A DNA stretch of 64,000 nt, taken from positions 58,444,065-58,508,064 of the forward strand of contig NC_134952.1 of the NCBI RefSeq assembly GCF_965638725.1, in the 5' to 3' direction. Source of the stretch: Aptenodytes patagonicus (lineage: Eukaryota > Chordata > Aves > Sphenisciformes > Spheniscidae). Positions 13,079 to 26,324 of the stretch are shown here, one piece after another; positions within the stretch are counted from its first letter, which is position 1; the number at the start of each line of letters is the position of its first letter. The notes beneath the pieces are model-generated. The model saw only the letters and a program-made list of their open reading frames with translations, did not search any database and was not told the origin of the DNA. Both the position numbers and the translations under genes were made by a program.

Positions 13079-16000
13079 TCCCCTGGGGACTGTGTTTATT
13101 ACTCAGCTTTGTGTCTCAGACAATAGAGGTCTCTATCAGGGATGGGGGCCTGTGGTACTTTCATCATACCCATAATAATGGAAAGCAATATAAACCTTCT
13201 GTCTTTCCATTTTGGATAGCCAATGTATCAACTGAATTGGACCTAATGCACAACAGTGGAAGTGAAGCCTGGAAACACTGATGGAAATCACCTTCGGGGG
13301 TTTTCTTCCCCTCTCCCCCCCGGTTACCTTTTACCGAATGATCTTTCCATCTATTTACAATGCTGTGGAAAACATGGCGTTTTACTCACGTTTCAGTGCA
13401 CAAATAGCCAAGCTATGTTTTGTCCTTTACAAAACCAATTTTAAAAGGCACACGGAGCAGACGAGGAGGGTGCTTTGGGGGTTAAACTGCTCAACGCTCA
13501 AATTTACCCAACTAAATAGTGAAAACATTTTTGGCTCACTTCCTCGAAATATGACCTGTCAGTTGTGTTCAACTTGATAAGGTCTTTTAAAGCTAAAAGT
13601 AGTTGAGTGGGTAGGGCTGGCAACACCCTGCAAAGTTGCTTTGGTTTTCTTTTAAAAGCTGAGCCCTGCAAAATGTTCTTTACTAATGCTGTAAACATTA
13701 AAAGAAAACAAATTGCAACCCAAATAATCAACCTGCAGTGATACGCCAAGAAAAACGCATTGATGGTGGGGTCCTGGAGTGCCTCCCCATGCATCCTCCC
13801 CCCCGGCTCCCGTGCTTGGGCTCGCTGCAACCCGGGGCAGGGCCAGCCCAACGAGAGACGGTCTCAGGGCTGGCAGCTACCCCAGACCCCTTTCATCTCC
13901 TAGGCACCCGAGCAGGGGCTGCCCCCTGCCTTTAGTCACCGATGGTCCAACACACGTGGCTGTGGCTGGTCTCTGCTCTGACCCCGTGAGCAAGGGAATA
14001 AGGTGCTATTTCTAGAGGCACGTGCCTGTTGCTGGTAAGCTGTGCTGTATTTTGTCCTAGCTGTTGTGTATAGGGTTGTGTATAGGCAGGCTATATAGGA
14101 ACAAGCCAAGGCAGCAAAACCTAGAACAAGTTGGTTAATAACAGCATGCTCACCTAAGCAACCTGTTTCCCTCCCCAAATGCACAACTACAGTCTCAACA
14201 ATTCAGCCTCCCCTCTCTTCAGCTGCCTTAGCCCACTGCGGAGCCCGGGGAGGGAGCGGGAGCAGCAGCCGCAGCGTGGGGACCAGCCCTGGGAGCAGCA
14301 TCCTCATAGCATTCAGCGGCAGGGTGCAGCTGCAAATCTGTGGGCGGGGGGGACGGGCTTTTTGCCTTTCACTGGCACTGCGCTCAGTGCAGGAGGGTGT
14401 GAAAGGCTGGCACAGAGCCCGTTTGGGGCAGGTTGCCCTGCTGCACAGAGCATCCCTACACCTAACATGTAGGAAGGACAGGAGGGATGCGCCGTTAGCT
14501 GTTTTGCAGTGGAGTTAGCTGGGAGTGGGCTCAGGGCTCTCTGATGAGCTGCCCCTTGTTCCTTGGCTGGAAGAAGAAACAGCTCGTCAAATCTGACTCC
14601 TGGAGGTGCCTCAGAAACCATCAGAGGCAATTTCTGCAGCCGGTCTACCTGCAGCCGAACTGGACGGCACTGGAAGCTTTGCAGGAGCTCTTTTGTTTGC
14701 TGCATGGCCCCTTTTCCCCTGTCCTAATGCAAACAGGCTCTTAACAACCTAAACAGCAGCTTGGAAATATTTAGACCCAACGTATTCCCGGCGGCTGTCA
14801 GAGCTGTCACTGCCTGCCAGGCAGCTGGGGGGGAGCGGGGAGGGGAGCCAGGTGGGGCCTCCAGAGGATGGTCAGCACCTCTAGCTTTTAAAGATCTCCA
14901 GCTTTGCTGGAGTGACGGAGATGCCTTTCCTACAGCACGTGCAGGCTGGACCTGGGCATCTGCATGCTGGCAACCAGCCTCCTCCAAAGAGGGACGTTTC
15001 ATCTGTGTCTTTTGTTCCCATTTGTGCAACGCTCCTGGATATCAGGAGCAAAACTGCTGCCTAGCCAAGGGGTATTACTCAGCTTGAGCACAATATTTGG
15101 ACAGAGTCCTAACCCAGCGCTGTTACCAACCCAGCACTGACACCAAACTCTGATGTCCGTATTTGGAAAAAGAGCTTTGTGGCATGAAATTTGAAAAAAA
15201 TCAGAGGATGTTTGAGGCATGCTATAAAACACCTGATATCAGGATAATTTCCTTCCAAATTCAGAAAGATAGTAGCAGCCATAATTTGGCTTGCCCTCAG
15301 TTCCCTTCGCTAACACGGTAAAAAGCCTTCCCCACACTCCGCAGCTTTTGGGAGGCTTCCTCTTGCGCCATGCCAGGCCGGTGGGGCAGCAGGCTGAGTG
15401 AGGGGACCCCGCGGGGCAGTGTGGGGCACTTGGCCCTGCGTGAAACCCCCCACAGACCCAGCCCGCAAAGTGGTACCTCCAAAACAACCTGCACTCTGCC
15501 AGAGCTTGCATTCGTGGTGATATATACGTGGGTGAGTGCGTGTATAGGTATGTGGGCACGGGGAGGCTATAGGGGGAAGCCGTGTGACCACAGCAGCGAC
15601 CTCAGCATTTACCCCAGCCATGCTTCCGAGGACCAAAGTCAGGACCAATGCTGCCGAAATCGCCAAGGGCTATTGCAACCGATGGGATCCTCCCCTGCTT
15701 TTTACTCTATGGGCTGCCCAGGCACTGTTCACCATTCCCATCTCTGTTAAAAAAAAAGGCTCACTTAGAAAACTCGCTGCAAGGGAACTTTGCTTTTAGA
15801 AAATTTGAGGCCAACGAATTAGCCAGGATCCATAAGCGGGTAATCTTCTCCAGAGACACCAACTACCCCAGAATGGCCGATGTAAAGTTACTTTTAAAAT
15901 GGGAATGAATATTCATGGAGAGCATCACGCCATATTCACCCGCTTGCTATAGAGCAAGTCTTTGCATAAATCCTGATCTCATTCATCTGACAGTGATTTG

Positions 16001-19000
16001 TCAACTTGCACTGCTGGTGACAAGGACTAAGCTGCCCCATGCCCTTATTTTCAGTGAGAATCAGGTAATTTTTAAGAGTTTCACTTGTTTCCAATGCAGC
16101 CCAGCCTGACAAGAAAACTGGAAATACTGGTGACATTTCAAAGTTTAAAACTTTTAATTTTCAACAGCGTCTGCATCAGCCGGTATGATCAACAAGCTGC
16201 TTGGCAATCGACCCCCCCAGTAAATGGGCTGGGTTATTCGGAAATAACTCTGTGGAGCATGGGAGCAGGGAAAACAGTAAGGCGTGAGATAGGCATCGCT
16301 CTGGGGAGCCATGCCATGCGGTAACGACAGCACTTCATCAAGCGATAAGCCTGTTAGAGATCCCCTGCCTCCCACGTACCAGCACAGACACTTGTAGCTA
16401 ATCCCGGTGACAAGAACGTGCGGTTTCATCTCTTTTTCCTCTGGTACACCGCCACCAGCCCCCATGGCACTTTGCTGTTAGAAACAGCAGATCCCGGATC
16501 CCGCCACAGCAGGTACTGCCAGTTTGCACCACTGAAGCGGGGAGGGTTGAGGCCAATGAGCAATGCAAAGGGTGGCGAAAGCCTCACCACCACTTGCAGC
16601 CGAGCGAGAGGCTGCGAGAGCAGCCATTTCCTCAGGTTTGTACATGCCTAATAACTAGTAAGCTGTTGCACTCAGTGAATTGTTGGTCTCGGGCTTTTTT
16701 CTCCCAGTTGTTGAAGCACAAACGTGATTCCTCGTGAAAACACGTGATTTTGCTCTCAACCTGTTGGTTCAGGTTTGCACTCCTGGTACCACCTTAGCAA
16801 AAAGCTAGCAGGGAAGGAGGGAAGTGGCTATTAAGCTGCTGAGGCCTTTGATCTGGTCTATTATGTTTTACAAGGCTTTAGAGCTGGACAAAAGTTAGGC
16901 GCCTGTGCCTCTCATCCACCGCTGCCTTGGGAGGGAGCGAAGCAGCAAATGCAGCCAGATGAGCCCTCCCCGCCTGTCCTAAGGGCATCCTTTGGCCTCC
17001 TCGGTTTTTTGGGATGCATTGCGGTCACCCTGGGGACCCACGGTGGAAATTAGCTCTGGGAGGACAGGGCAGACGACAACCCTGCTCCCTCCTGGCCACG
17101 TGGCATGGCCGACAGCACACGCAGCACTGCCGGCAGGTCGGCCTCACCCCCTCCATAGAGAAAGGAGGCTTTCGGGGGCTGCAAGGGAAGGAAGAGCAGG
17201 ACCAGGCAGCAGGGCTGACAACAAGCCTCCCTCCAACTGGCCATTTCTTTGCTTTTAAGGGTTTGCACAGGCGGGCTTTGCCACCATGTGGCTTGTCTTG
17301 AAGCTTTGTTAAAGGGCAGCGTGTCTCACCTCACCCGAACGCAGTCTGTTGCTTTCATGGTATTGATGACACGCTTTGATACAAACTGAAGTTGTTAAGT
17401 TGGGTATTTTTAATGCCTGGCAAGGTTTCCCTCTGTGCATATTCCTACGATACAGACCTCTTTAAGAAAACCTATTTTCTATGTAGCAAAAACTTAAAAT
17501 ATTTTCAAGACATTGCATGCTAGGAAAAAAAAAATGTCTTCAAAATAGCCCTGGCTACTGGGAGAGCTATTTGTGTACTTTATAAAATGCAACTGCCTTT
17601 GGGCCAGGAGAAACAATATGGTGAGCACATTGCAGCAACGAGGTTAGAGAATGTGGCTCTTTTCTTCCCTTTTGTTTAAAATATCTACAAAGTGGCTGCT
17701 ATTTTTTTCGTGCATCGGTTGTGGTGTGCTCAGCCAGCGGGCTTGTTTCAGAGCTGTAGAGGGTCCTGCCGGAGCCTGGGGCAGCCGCAGCTCTGCACTT
17801 CTGCGAGCTGACGCCAGTATGACCGTTCCCGATGCACACAGCACCGCATGTTAGAGGCTGCTCCTGAAAGCGTGGGGCTAAAGGGATGAGGTTCTCAGCT
17901 GCAGAGAACCATAAAGTCAGTTGCAACAAGCTTGGGATGTATTATAGTGGCCTCACCCTAAAAAAAACCCTTATACTCTTTTGTACAGCAAAGACAAGGC
18001 AATCCCTCTTGGCTCCAGAGGGACGTTTACACAGAGAAACTCAATCTCTAGCATAACACGTTTGTAGAGTTTCAGAAAGTTTTGTAGCATGCATAAATAC
18101 CACAACCAAGGTTATGTTATAAACACCTGAAAAAGCAGAATAGATCAGTCTGATAAAATGCTTAAACAATACCCCAGGTTAATTTTAGTGCAGTTAACAT
18201 TTCCTGCAGCAGTACATTAATGGAGATGTTGGTGACATTTTACTGTACAGCATGTCTTGCAATAACTCCCAGTGACCCTTGTCATTCCCTCTCATCCCCG
18301 TCCTCATAGCGGCAACAAGTTTGCATCGAAGCATCCATTCCCTGCCTCAAATCCCATAAGATAACAAGGAGAGCATATGAAAAAGGCCCGAGCTCTCTTT
18401 TATTTGACAGTCTCACATTAACATTAATGAGGATGACTCTCGTTCAGACATTAAAACAAACCAATAAGCTGTGAAGTTTAGCTATTGGCGGGGGCAACGC
18501 AAGTCCTACAAACAATAAAAATCATGGTCGGCTGTCAATTAAACTTAATAATAAAAGAAATAATAAAAAGCCCTTTTATCCATTACGGATATTAGTCCTT
18601 CCTCATCAGAAAGTCTTACTGACCTTTGGAAAGGGAAAACATCCTGTGGCTATACCTGCTCTGGACGGTTTCTCTGGCGGTGAAGTCCTCGGCACGGCCC
18701 TAAGCTGCCTGTCCTCAAAAAGGCAGTGTGGGCGCCTGCCTGCGGTAAGGCGCACTCCCTCTGCACCACAGCAGCTTGACGAGAGCATCCCCACGCCATC
18801 TGCACCTCCGACCCAAGGACGCGCAGAAGGGATTTTCGGTGCCACCTGAAGATGCGGGCAGAGGTGAGGAATAAAGCCGCAAAGCAAGACATGCAGAAGA
18901 CCAGGTTACATTCATCCCCTCAGGATGACAGACTGGATTTGGATGCAGGAGAGAGGCAGGGAGGGTGCAGAGTTTGGCCACCCCTTTCTTTCCCATCCCG

Positions 19001-19170
19001 GAGAAAAGCAGAACGGCGCCCAGTTCCCATCTGCACCAGCTCGACGTCCCTTCCCATGCCCAGTGCCTGGCTCAACCCTCCCAGCGTCCCGGTGGAAAAC
19101 TCACTTCTACTCCAATGTTGGCCCCAAGGTAGCCTATTTGTCTTCACTTATTTAATAATTTAACTGGAGC
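13079..19170. other. gene-free stretch
   Basis: No gene is supported. The region contains moderately GC-rich patches (about 13.78-13.95, 14.22-14.45 and 16.92-17.25 kb) that give spurious overlapping open frames on both strands. It has no dense CpG cluster. A run of about nine A at about 17.52 kb and AT-rich DNA at 18.0-18.6 kb are the only simple features seen. Confidence 0.55.
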
Positions 19171-19671
19171 CTATCCCCACCCCGCTGAGGGCATATTCTC
19201 CGGTTGAAGGGTACTGATGTTGAAAGTCTTGCCATACATCCCAGGAAGGAAAGCTGAACTCTGCATGTTTTCCATCTGAATTGTGTCCATCAGAACCAAC
19301 TCTGCTGTGCTGGAGGCGGGTATGACAGGTACAGCTTCTTTGCTTCTGCTCGGTGTCGGTGAAAAGTCAAGTCTTGTATAAAAACAGAACATTTCCCCGT
19401 GTACAAATAAAGACTTGGCTGAAGTCTCCGGGTAAGACACATCTGTGGTAAGTCTCTCCAGTGGATATAGAAATTTGTTAAACATTTCCATCTGCTGAGG
19501 AGTCTGGCCATCAATTTGTCCTTGTAAATTCCTAAGTGGCTTTGGTTTTCCAACATTGAAAAAAGGGAAACAGTATTTGTGGGAATATCCAAACCCATAA
19601 ATATTGCACAGACATGCACACACGCACACAGAAAAAGCGTGGCATGTAATGCGAAGGCTTGCTCTTGCCAA
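19171..19671 (-). CDS. unrecognised 166-codon open frame, possible exon or pseudogene fragment
   Basis: This is the longest uninterrupted frame in the desert that does not lie in GC-rich DNA. From about residue 40 to the end the composition is protein-like (charged, aromatic and Pro/Ser residues mixed). The N-terminal part is read through CA/TG-rich sequence and looks non-coding. An AG on the minus strand near 19,537 could be a splice acceptor, leaving about 120 codons to the stop. Just past the stop lies ATTAAATAAG, which could act as a weak polyadenylation signal. No known domain, signal peptide or membrane segment was recognised. A second minus-strand frame over the same bases (19,290-19,619) is also open, which lowers the weight of openness. 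It may be a decayed retrocopy, a terminal exon or chance. Confidence 0.14.
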   Translation of the reverse strand: MARASLRITCHAFSVCVCACLCNIYGFGYSHKYCFPFFNVGKPKPLRNLQGQIDGQTPQQMEMFNKFLYPLERLTTDVSYPETSAKSLFVHGEMFCFYTRLDFSPTPSRSKEAVPVIPASSTAELVLMDTIQMENMQSSAFLPGMYGKTFNISTLQPENMPSAGWG

Positions 19672-20955
19672 TTAGTACGAGGATTTTAGGAGTGTTCACA
19701 AACTCTTCATGAAAATGGCCTTTTAGGCAGGCTGATATCACCCAGATGTTTTTACTTACAATGACTCTGGGACTAATTTCTCTGCTTATCTGTTACTGCC
19801 CTCCAGCACTGGTTCCTGTTGATTAAATCTGCCTCAGTAAGAGGGTACAACTTTTCTTCTGGATACAAAATGGCTGGAGATCTTCAGTTTCCTGGTGATT
19901 GGGTGTTAAGTCTTCGCTGAGTTTTCACATAAACTAACACGAATAAGGGAGATCAGATCCATAGCATGCTACCTCCTTTGTCCTGTCGTGGGTTCAGAGT
20001 GCATTCCTGTCCCTCTCTCTTCTCAGAAGTAGCCCTGTGTAAGGGTCTGCGTGTCCCCACACATCAGAAGCTGGTGGCCATGGTTTCCAGAGGTGACCGG
20101 GACCTGCAGCTTCATGTTGAAGAGCGAGATCATCTTCTTTGAACACAAGGTCCTGCGTCCTTAGCAGTGGAAATAGCTCATCCCACAAGTGCAAGCCCTT
20201 TTCCCTTCCATGGGTGGAAACCTCACAGGCATACATGAGATTTCATAGTTTGAGACCAAGCGTGTCATTCCACTCAAGTCAACAAAGACTTTGCTGTTGA
20301 ACTTAGCAGGGCTCCTCCCCTTCTGTTTTAGGCTGTGGCGTGAAGGGCTGGGCAACATGCCCTGCCATGCATGACGTTCAATGCACTGAGTAACTGCAAC
20401 TGTACTTTCAAAAGGGAGGTTTGCAGGAACCAGCTTGCCGATGTACACGCTCGTTTTGTGTGGGAGATGACACGACCTTCACGGACATCCCTAGATGCCA
20501 ACTGTGGTCAGGTACCTGAGCTCCCAGGGCTTGTCTTCCAGCTGTAGCCAAGGGCTTCACACACATCTCAGCCCTCTCCCAGATTGTGCCTGCTAGGAGA
20601 GGCCACTCTCATGATGGACAGTGAAGCATTTCCACGGTGCGAAAAATGATCATTTTTCCAGGCGGACGGTCGCTGTGCTCAGAGGGAGGGAGAGGGAAAG
20701 CTTATGGACCAAGGCCCTGGCCCTCAGCAGGAGCAAAGCAGCCGTACTGACTCAGTCTGATAAGAAAGCAAAAGCAACGTGAGCGACTGGCAGCCCAGGG
20801 TCCCAGCAGCAGCCCCCGAGTGGTGGTTTTTCTTCTAAACCATTAGTGATTTCCGAAGTTTCAAGGCACTTTAAAAGGCCCCTATGAGTGTGGAGCAGGA
20901 TTTGGGCTTATTAAATTAAGTGCCGTTTATTTTTTGTTATTCTCTAGGAGGACAT
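19672..20955. other. no gene; minus-strand frames of uncertain meaning
   Basis: Two overlapping minus-strand frames at 20,161-20,448 and 19,994-20,236 could in principle be one frame broken by a frameshift. I recognise no family in either and see no splice signals joining them to the frame at 19,171-19,671. The rest is plain non-coding DNA. Confidence 0.3.
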
Positions 20956-21040
20956 TATATCAAAGCCTGATCTTGAGAGGTATTTACAGTCATTAATTTT
21001 CATTGGCTTCAGTGGAGAGGTGCATATTGCATACAGCTTG
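20956..21040. repeat. probable worn amniote interspersed repeat
   Basis: The stretch has the wording of an old amniote repeat: GCCTGATCTTGAGAGGT at about 20,965, followed by CATTGGCTTCAGTGGA at about 21,001. Intact copies in reptile and bird DNA pair a GCCTGATCCTG-type block with a CCATTGACTTCAATGGG-type block. This copy is heavily diverged. The family assignment is from memory of the pattern, not from a search. Confidence 0.33.
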
Positions 21041-24000
21041 GAAGCAGTTTCTCCGAGCTGCCTTAAGAAAGCCACAGAGAAGAAATGCCTCTCCTGTCCG
21101 CAGGTGCACCCCCATTTGATGCCCCCATTCAATACCTAACGTGGGTTCAAGGGTAGTCTGTATCTCTGTTTTGGCCCAAGAAATCCCTTTCCATGGTAAT
21201 GTTATTAGCTTTTATGGACTTCCCTTTACATATTTAAAGTGACTGTAGTTCCACTAATGACTATAATTGTTCCAGACACCCATTAATTTTGATTTATTAA
21301 CTTATTCAATTTCCCATATTGTACTCTTGCCCACTCTATAAGTAATTTACTGTTTTAATATTGTGGGTCAATACTAATCATATAATCTGTAAGTTGTTTA
21401 ATTAATAACAATTAGCACCTCCCATCAGGAGATCATTTTCCTGCATGAACACTGTTAATGTGATTTTCAGAATAAATCTACCCGTTCCCTCCCTCAGCTG
21501 CCTAGCTAACTTGTTTCACCAGAAAAGATGCTTTAAGCAGCCACAGTAGCTTGCCATCTTCCATGATTTTATCAAGTAGGTTGTCATATTTGCTTTTCTT
21601 AAAGCCTTGGCCTTTCAGCTGAGTAATATCATGGGAGCCTGGTTTTCAGTATAACAAAAAAGTGTTGATAACAGCATATGAGTGTAAGAAAAGCCCTTGC
21701 AAGCATAAACAGCATTCTCAAAAAACAGAAGGTAAGTAATAACCAAAAAGAATATATATATATATATTCCTTTCATTCTTTTGATTTTAAGCTGACTTCT
21801 GCTTTTTCTGAGCCTACCATTATTTTTTAATATCGGCCATAGGTGTTACTGCAGTATTTAACAAGGAATGCACCGGTATAACAGTATTTAAGCTCCTTTC
21901 AGAAAGACCTCTGCAACCTCCTTACAGCGTGGCCACTTAGTCTTTCATGTCAGCACAGCAGTAAATAACAGAAATTAATATTCATGTTAGTTAATATCTA
22001 TTTGCAAACCAAATACTCATCTTCTAGCAGTTTTTTTCCAGAACTAACTTAAATCTAGCTTCTGAAATTCAACTGGCTTTGCTAAATCTTACCCAATTCC
22101 CCCCCAAAAAATGCCACATTAATATGCAGCAACTTGCCCAGTGACATAGGAAAGGCAATGAGCTGGTACACATCAACAGGTGGGGGTTGTTCACGCTCAT
22201 TTTAACAAAGGAGCTAAGCAGGAATGGAAAGGAACTAGCAGGCAGTGTGTTGAAAATGGGAAAGATACTCATCTGCACGGTGGCTAGCCAAACCTGGCAG
22301 CACATCCCGTGGGTGCCGAAAACTTACAGAGGTTTGAAAAAGGATCAGACGAACTCCTGCAAGAGAAATCCCTCCAGCACCATTACACAGCAGCTTTAGC
22401 TGGGGAAGCTCTTGCTGGGAAACCCCACTGTACCTCTGCTTTCCCCTGGGTGCCCACCAGTGCCCCGGCTGGAGGATGGCTGCTGCTGCACCTCCACCTG
22501 CTGCTGGGTGTGATTTCCACCAGAGGTCTTCTCCTGTGTGTTTTTAAACCCAGAAGCGAAGGCAAGGGATCAAAGGTCCTGCTGGAAGGTACGTGCTACC
22601 CGAGTGGGTCAAAAAAGCACCGCTCACGCAAAGCCCCAGCAACAATGGAAGCAAAATAGAAGACAAAATATACGTACAGCAAATTTATACATCATGATTG
22701 TAACCAAAGCGATTGTTTCTCATTCCACTTCCTACTAGTATTTCACTATGAGGAGGATATCTGCTAGATGTAACCAGCTTAAGCCACTCACAAACCACAC
22801 ATCGCTTTTGTTGCTGCGTTAGCGTAAACCCGGACTTTCCACGTGGTCAACAGAAACGCATACAGGGCAGCACACACAGCAGCTATTACGCTCTCAGTAC
22901 CTCCCGAATCAGCCCGGGAAATGTGGTTAACCCCACATGTGGTACAGCAATGCTAGCAGTGACAGAGCAAACGACATGACGTGGAAAAAAGAAGATCAAT
23001 ATTCCTATTTTTACACAGATAAGAAAGTGATGCAAAAAGAGGTGAAGGAAGAGCTCGAGCACCACGGGAGGAAACCCACAGCAGACCTGAGCTGGCTCCT
23101 CCAGCCATCCTTCCTCCTCATGCTCCCCTCGTGGGATGGTCCCAACTCTGCGTGGTTTCACCACATCCTCGCCTTTCCTCCCCTGAAACCGGCTCTCCTG
23201 TGTCAGGTGTCCGTTCCCAGTTTGCTCTTTCCCAAAGGAATGGGAGGCAAGCGAGCAATAAATACAAATACTCAAGGTTTCAGAAAAATACCAGACGTGG
23301 GAGTTAGCATTAACTGCTCCCAGGAAGCTTTAACACTGTCAAAAAGATGTTTACCCCAACATATCTGGAAAAGGTGTTACAAGGCGATCTTTGGCAGTTG
23401 CTTTATCTTAATCTTCCATGTTAAAAATTAAAGACTGTATTAACACAATGTCAGACTTACTTAATAGTACTCTTTTATCAAGTTGATATGATGGTAGCTA
23501 ATTATTAAACGAGTTAATGTATGTCTTGTTATTTAATCTACCATGACTGATAATGAACCGTGTCAAATACTTATTAGACACTCGTTCCCTCTACACCTAG
23601 CTGACACTAACATGGCCCACAATTAAACACCAGTGCTCCCTCACTGCCAGGCACAATCACGCTGTCAAACGTGATCCCACTAGCTATTCCTTGCTCATAA
23701 GTGGGAGACGTGTCATCCTCCATTTGCCTGGTCCCAGAAACTGTCTCAAGAAAGAAGAAAACCAATGAAAGTCTGCCGGGAAGTGGTCAAACTGGCTTAG
23801 GTATGCCCAGAGGTAGCCAAAACCATTGGTGAAAGGTTGGTGTCAAAAGTGACAAAGAGTGAAATCACCCTCGTTGGGTTGGAGGTTTCTGCTACATCTT
23901 GTTCTCGAGGAGACGCTGAAGCAACATCCGGGCTAGTAAAGGGAAGGGCTGATGGTGAAAGGCACAGGCTCGCAGGCTCTCCTTCCCACCAGGCAGCATG

Positions 24001-26279
24001 GCCACTCCTCCCTGGGCGCCGACTCAGGGAGGACAGGTGGGCATAGACCAGGGTTGCACCTGGGAAACTCATCACAGTTCAACACTCTCTGGGAGCAGTG
24101 CCACTTGACTACATGGTGCACATATCCTTGTCACACTGTGGTGACTACCTTCACAGACCCCCTGCTCTCAGCCAGCATGGGGTGCCCCCAGGAGCAACTG
24201 TCTCTGCTCCTGTCCCCACCTCCCAGCAGCTGGGAAACCTCCTCTTGGCTAGTCCTTCACTGTCTGACCAGGAGAATGGCAACAAACGCAGCAATTTTGT
24301 CTTACACTGACCTTCCTTCATCCAGTTCAACATCAGCTTTTTCATAAAGGTGATAGCAGTAACCCAAACACAGCCAAGATACTTAAGAAACTCTAGGGCT
24401 TGCCAGGCCATAGAAACTTCATTGAAACATCCTTGAAGCTTCATTGCAAGAAGTAGAGCTGCAACCAATTCAGACCAAGATTGAAGTTTCCTTCGACCAG
24501 AAGAGGTCTTGCATTGCCAAAGGGTGACCACCCCTCATCAAGGGGCAGCTACCACAAGGCCACCAAGGACTGCTGAGAGCAAGCAAATTTCTTAGGCCAC
24601 GCTCTCATTGCCTCTCTGCACCACCATTCAGTCCACCCTTACCCCCAGCATCGGCACCCAAAAAAAAAAAAAGGTAAACAACCCACCTACCTTCATCTTC
24701 AGCCAGGCCGACTGGCCACCCCTTTTGGGGTTGCTGTCAGGGCCAAACTGAGCCTGGAGGTAGGAGCAGTGAATGCTGTTGTTCTGGAGCGAGGCTACTG
24801 CTCTCAGAGCCAGAAAGAGTGGAGATGAGGAAGAAGAGCAAGATGCAAAGCTCAACATATCTAGTTTGCTTTAGGCCTCAAACAGCTGCTCTCTCACCAC
24901 TAAAAGAACAGTTTCCAGTCAAGCTGATGAGCAGCCTACTATTGTGGTCACTTTGCACATTAAAAAATATATCCTTCCTAGCAGAGACCTCTGAAATGTC
25001 TCACAATCACCTAGAAACACCAATACAGTGGGGAGATTTCAGTCAGAGGAGCATTTTCTGAACAACTGCGTGGGCCATACTGCTAGCTTACCAACCTGCC
25101 CCATGATTTTGACTTTGTTTCAGGGAGCTGAAGCTGGGATATCAAACGCTTGACTTCATCGCTTAGTTATGGAGCTGGCTTCGGCTCGTGTCCACTTTCA
25201 AACATCCTGGCCAGGGGAATGTTCCTACGAGCAGCCTTAAAGTCCTGGTTGCGTGTTAGCTTGCTAAGCGCGTGGGGTGCATGGGGTTTAGCAAGGCATC
25301 TGTGTCTCTGTTTATACCTCTAGAAAATGTCCCAGTGGGCTTTCATAGGAATCTGAAGGCTGGGAAAATGAAGGGCTTGAGTTATTCACACGCTACTCTC
25401 ACTTCTCTGGAGAAGTTTGTATAGCATCTAGCAGAGTTAGGACAAGTCTTGGCCAGGGCTTTTGGCCCCTAAGTTGTAATAAGGCCTTGCAAGATGCTAG
25501 GGCATTTTGAAGTTCTTTTTACTGGCAAAATCAAGAATGAAGCAATGGGGTATTTTATTTTATTTGCTGACTTACTTGGGGGAAAGGGCAGAAGTCAGAA
25601 AGTATAATATTAAAAACCAATCATAACTTCAGCTCATACAAAGTCTCAGGAAAAGGTTTAGTCCTAAAAATGGAAGAAAGTTGTTTGTTTGCTCATCAAG
25701 AAGTAAATTGAAAATAGATTAAAATACAGCCTGTATAAGAACAGCTTCCCACCTGCTTGTGAACGCCTAAGGAAAATTACCTGAAAATGCAGAAATCGTT
25801 ATACAGATCAAACAAAAGCACTTATCTATAATTACTGGACTTATCTGTTTGTCTCGGGACTAGCAGCAACAGCTCCTGTTGTTAGGAATAAATTTGGTGC
25901 TGTGATTTGTATTCTCTTCTTCTATCTCTTCCACCAAGATCACTCAGGAAGGATTCAGTTTATAAAAGAAAATGGTTTCCTTAACTTTACTAAATAAAGG
26001 CAGATTGAAGAGATTTGGCCAGGTAAATGAGGGAGGGAAAGACAGCAAGAAAAATAGCCAAAAGCTCTTTAGAGAAGATTTTTTTTCCATTTAATAACTT
26101 TACAGCTGGACCTGCTAGTATCCCGAAGACTTTGGAAGGTCTCCTGGGAAACTCCTCGCATTTCCGCTATGTCCTGGCTCTCATCCTACCTATTCAATAA
26201 TAATTATTAACGTTTTAAGCATTTGCAAAAGAAACTTCCTGTTGCTAAGACTGCGCGGGCTCCTGCCAACTTGACAAGC
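21041..26279. other. gene-free stretch
   Basis: No gene is supported. It contains a short (AT)n tract at 21,753-21,769 and an A-run at 24,661-24,672. TTTTTACACAGATAAGAAAGT at about 23,009 faintly recalls the tail of L2/MIR-like ancient repeats. A 164-codon plus-strand frame at 22,937-23,431 crosses this area without recognisable domains. Confidence 0.5.
21753..21769. repeat. (AT)n microsatellite
   Basis: Alternating AT over about 17 bp, flanked by AAAAAG and CCTTTC. It is short and probably slightly polymorphic. Confidence 0.85.
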
Positions 26280-26324
26280 TGTGCTGGTTTTGGCTGGAGT
26301 AGAGTTAATTTTCTTTCTGTATCT
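26280..26324 (+). mobile_element. 5' LTR remnant
   Basis: The first roughly 35 bp match the start of the intact LTR at 27,520 (GGTTTTGGCTG, then AGAGTTAATTTTCTT). After that the sequence departs and enters the tandem array. This marks one breakpoint of the internal deletion that removed most of the left LTR and the coding part of the provirus. Confidence 0.75.

Noticed and set aside
22937..23431. 164-codon plus-strand open frame
   Set aside because: No recognisable domain and simple lysine/glutamate-rich beginning. It may cross a worn L2/MIR-like segment.
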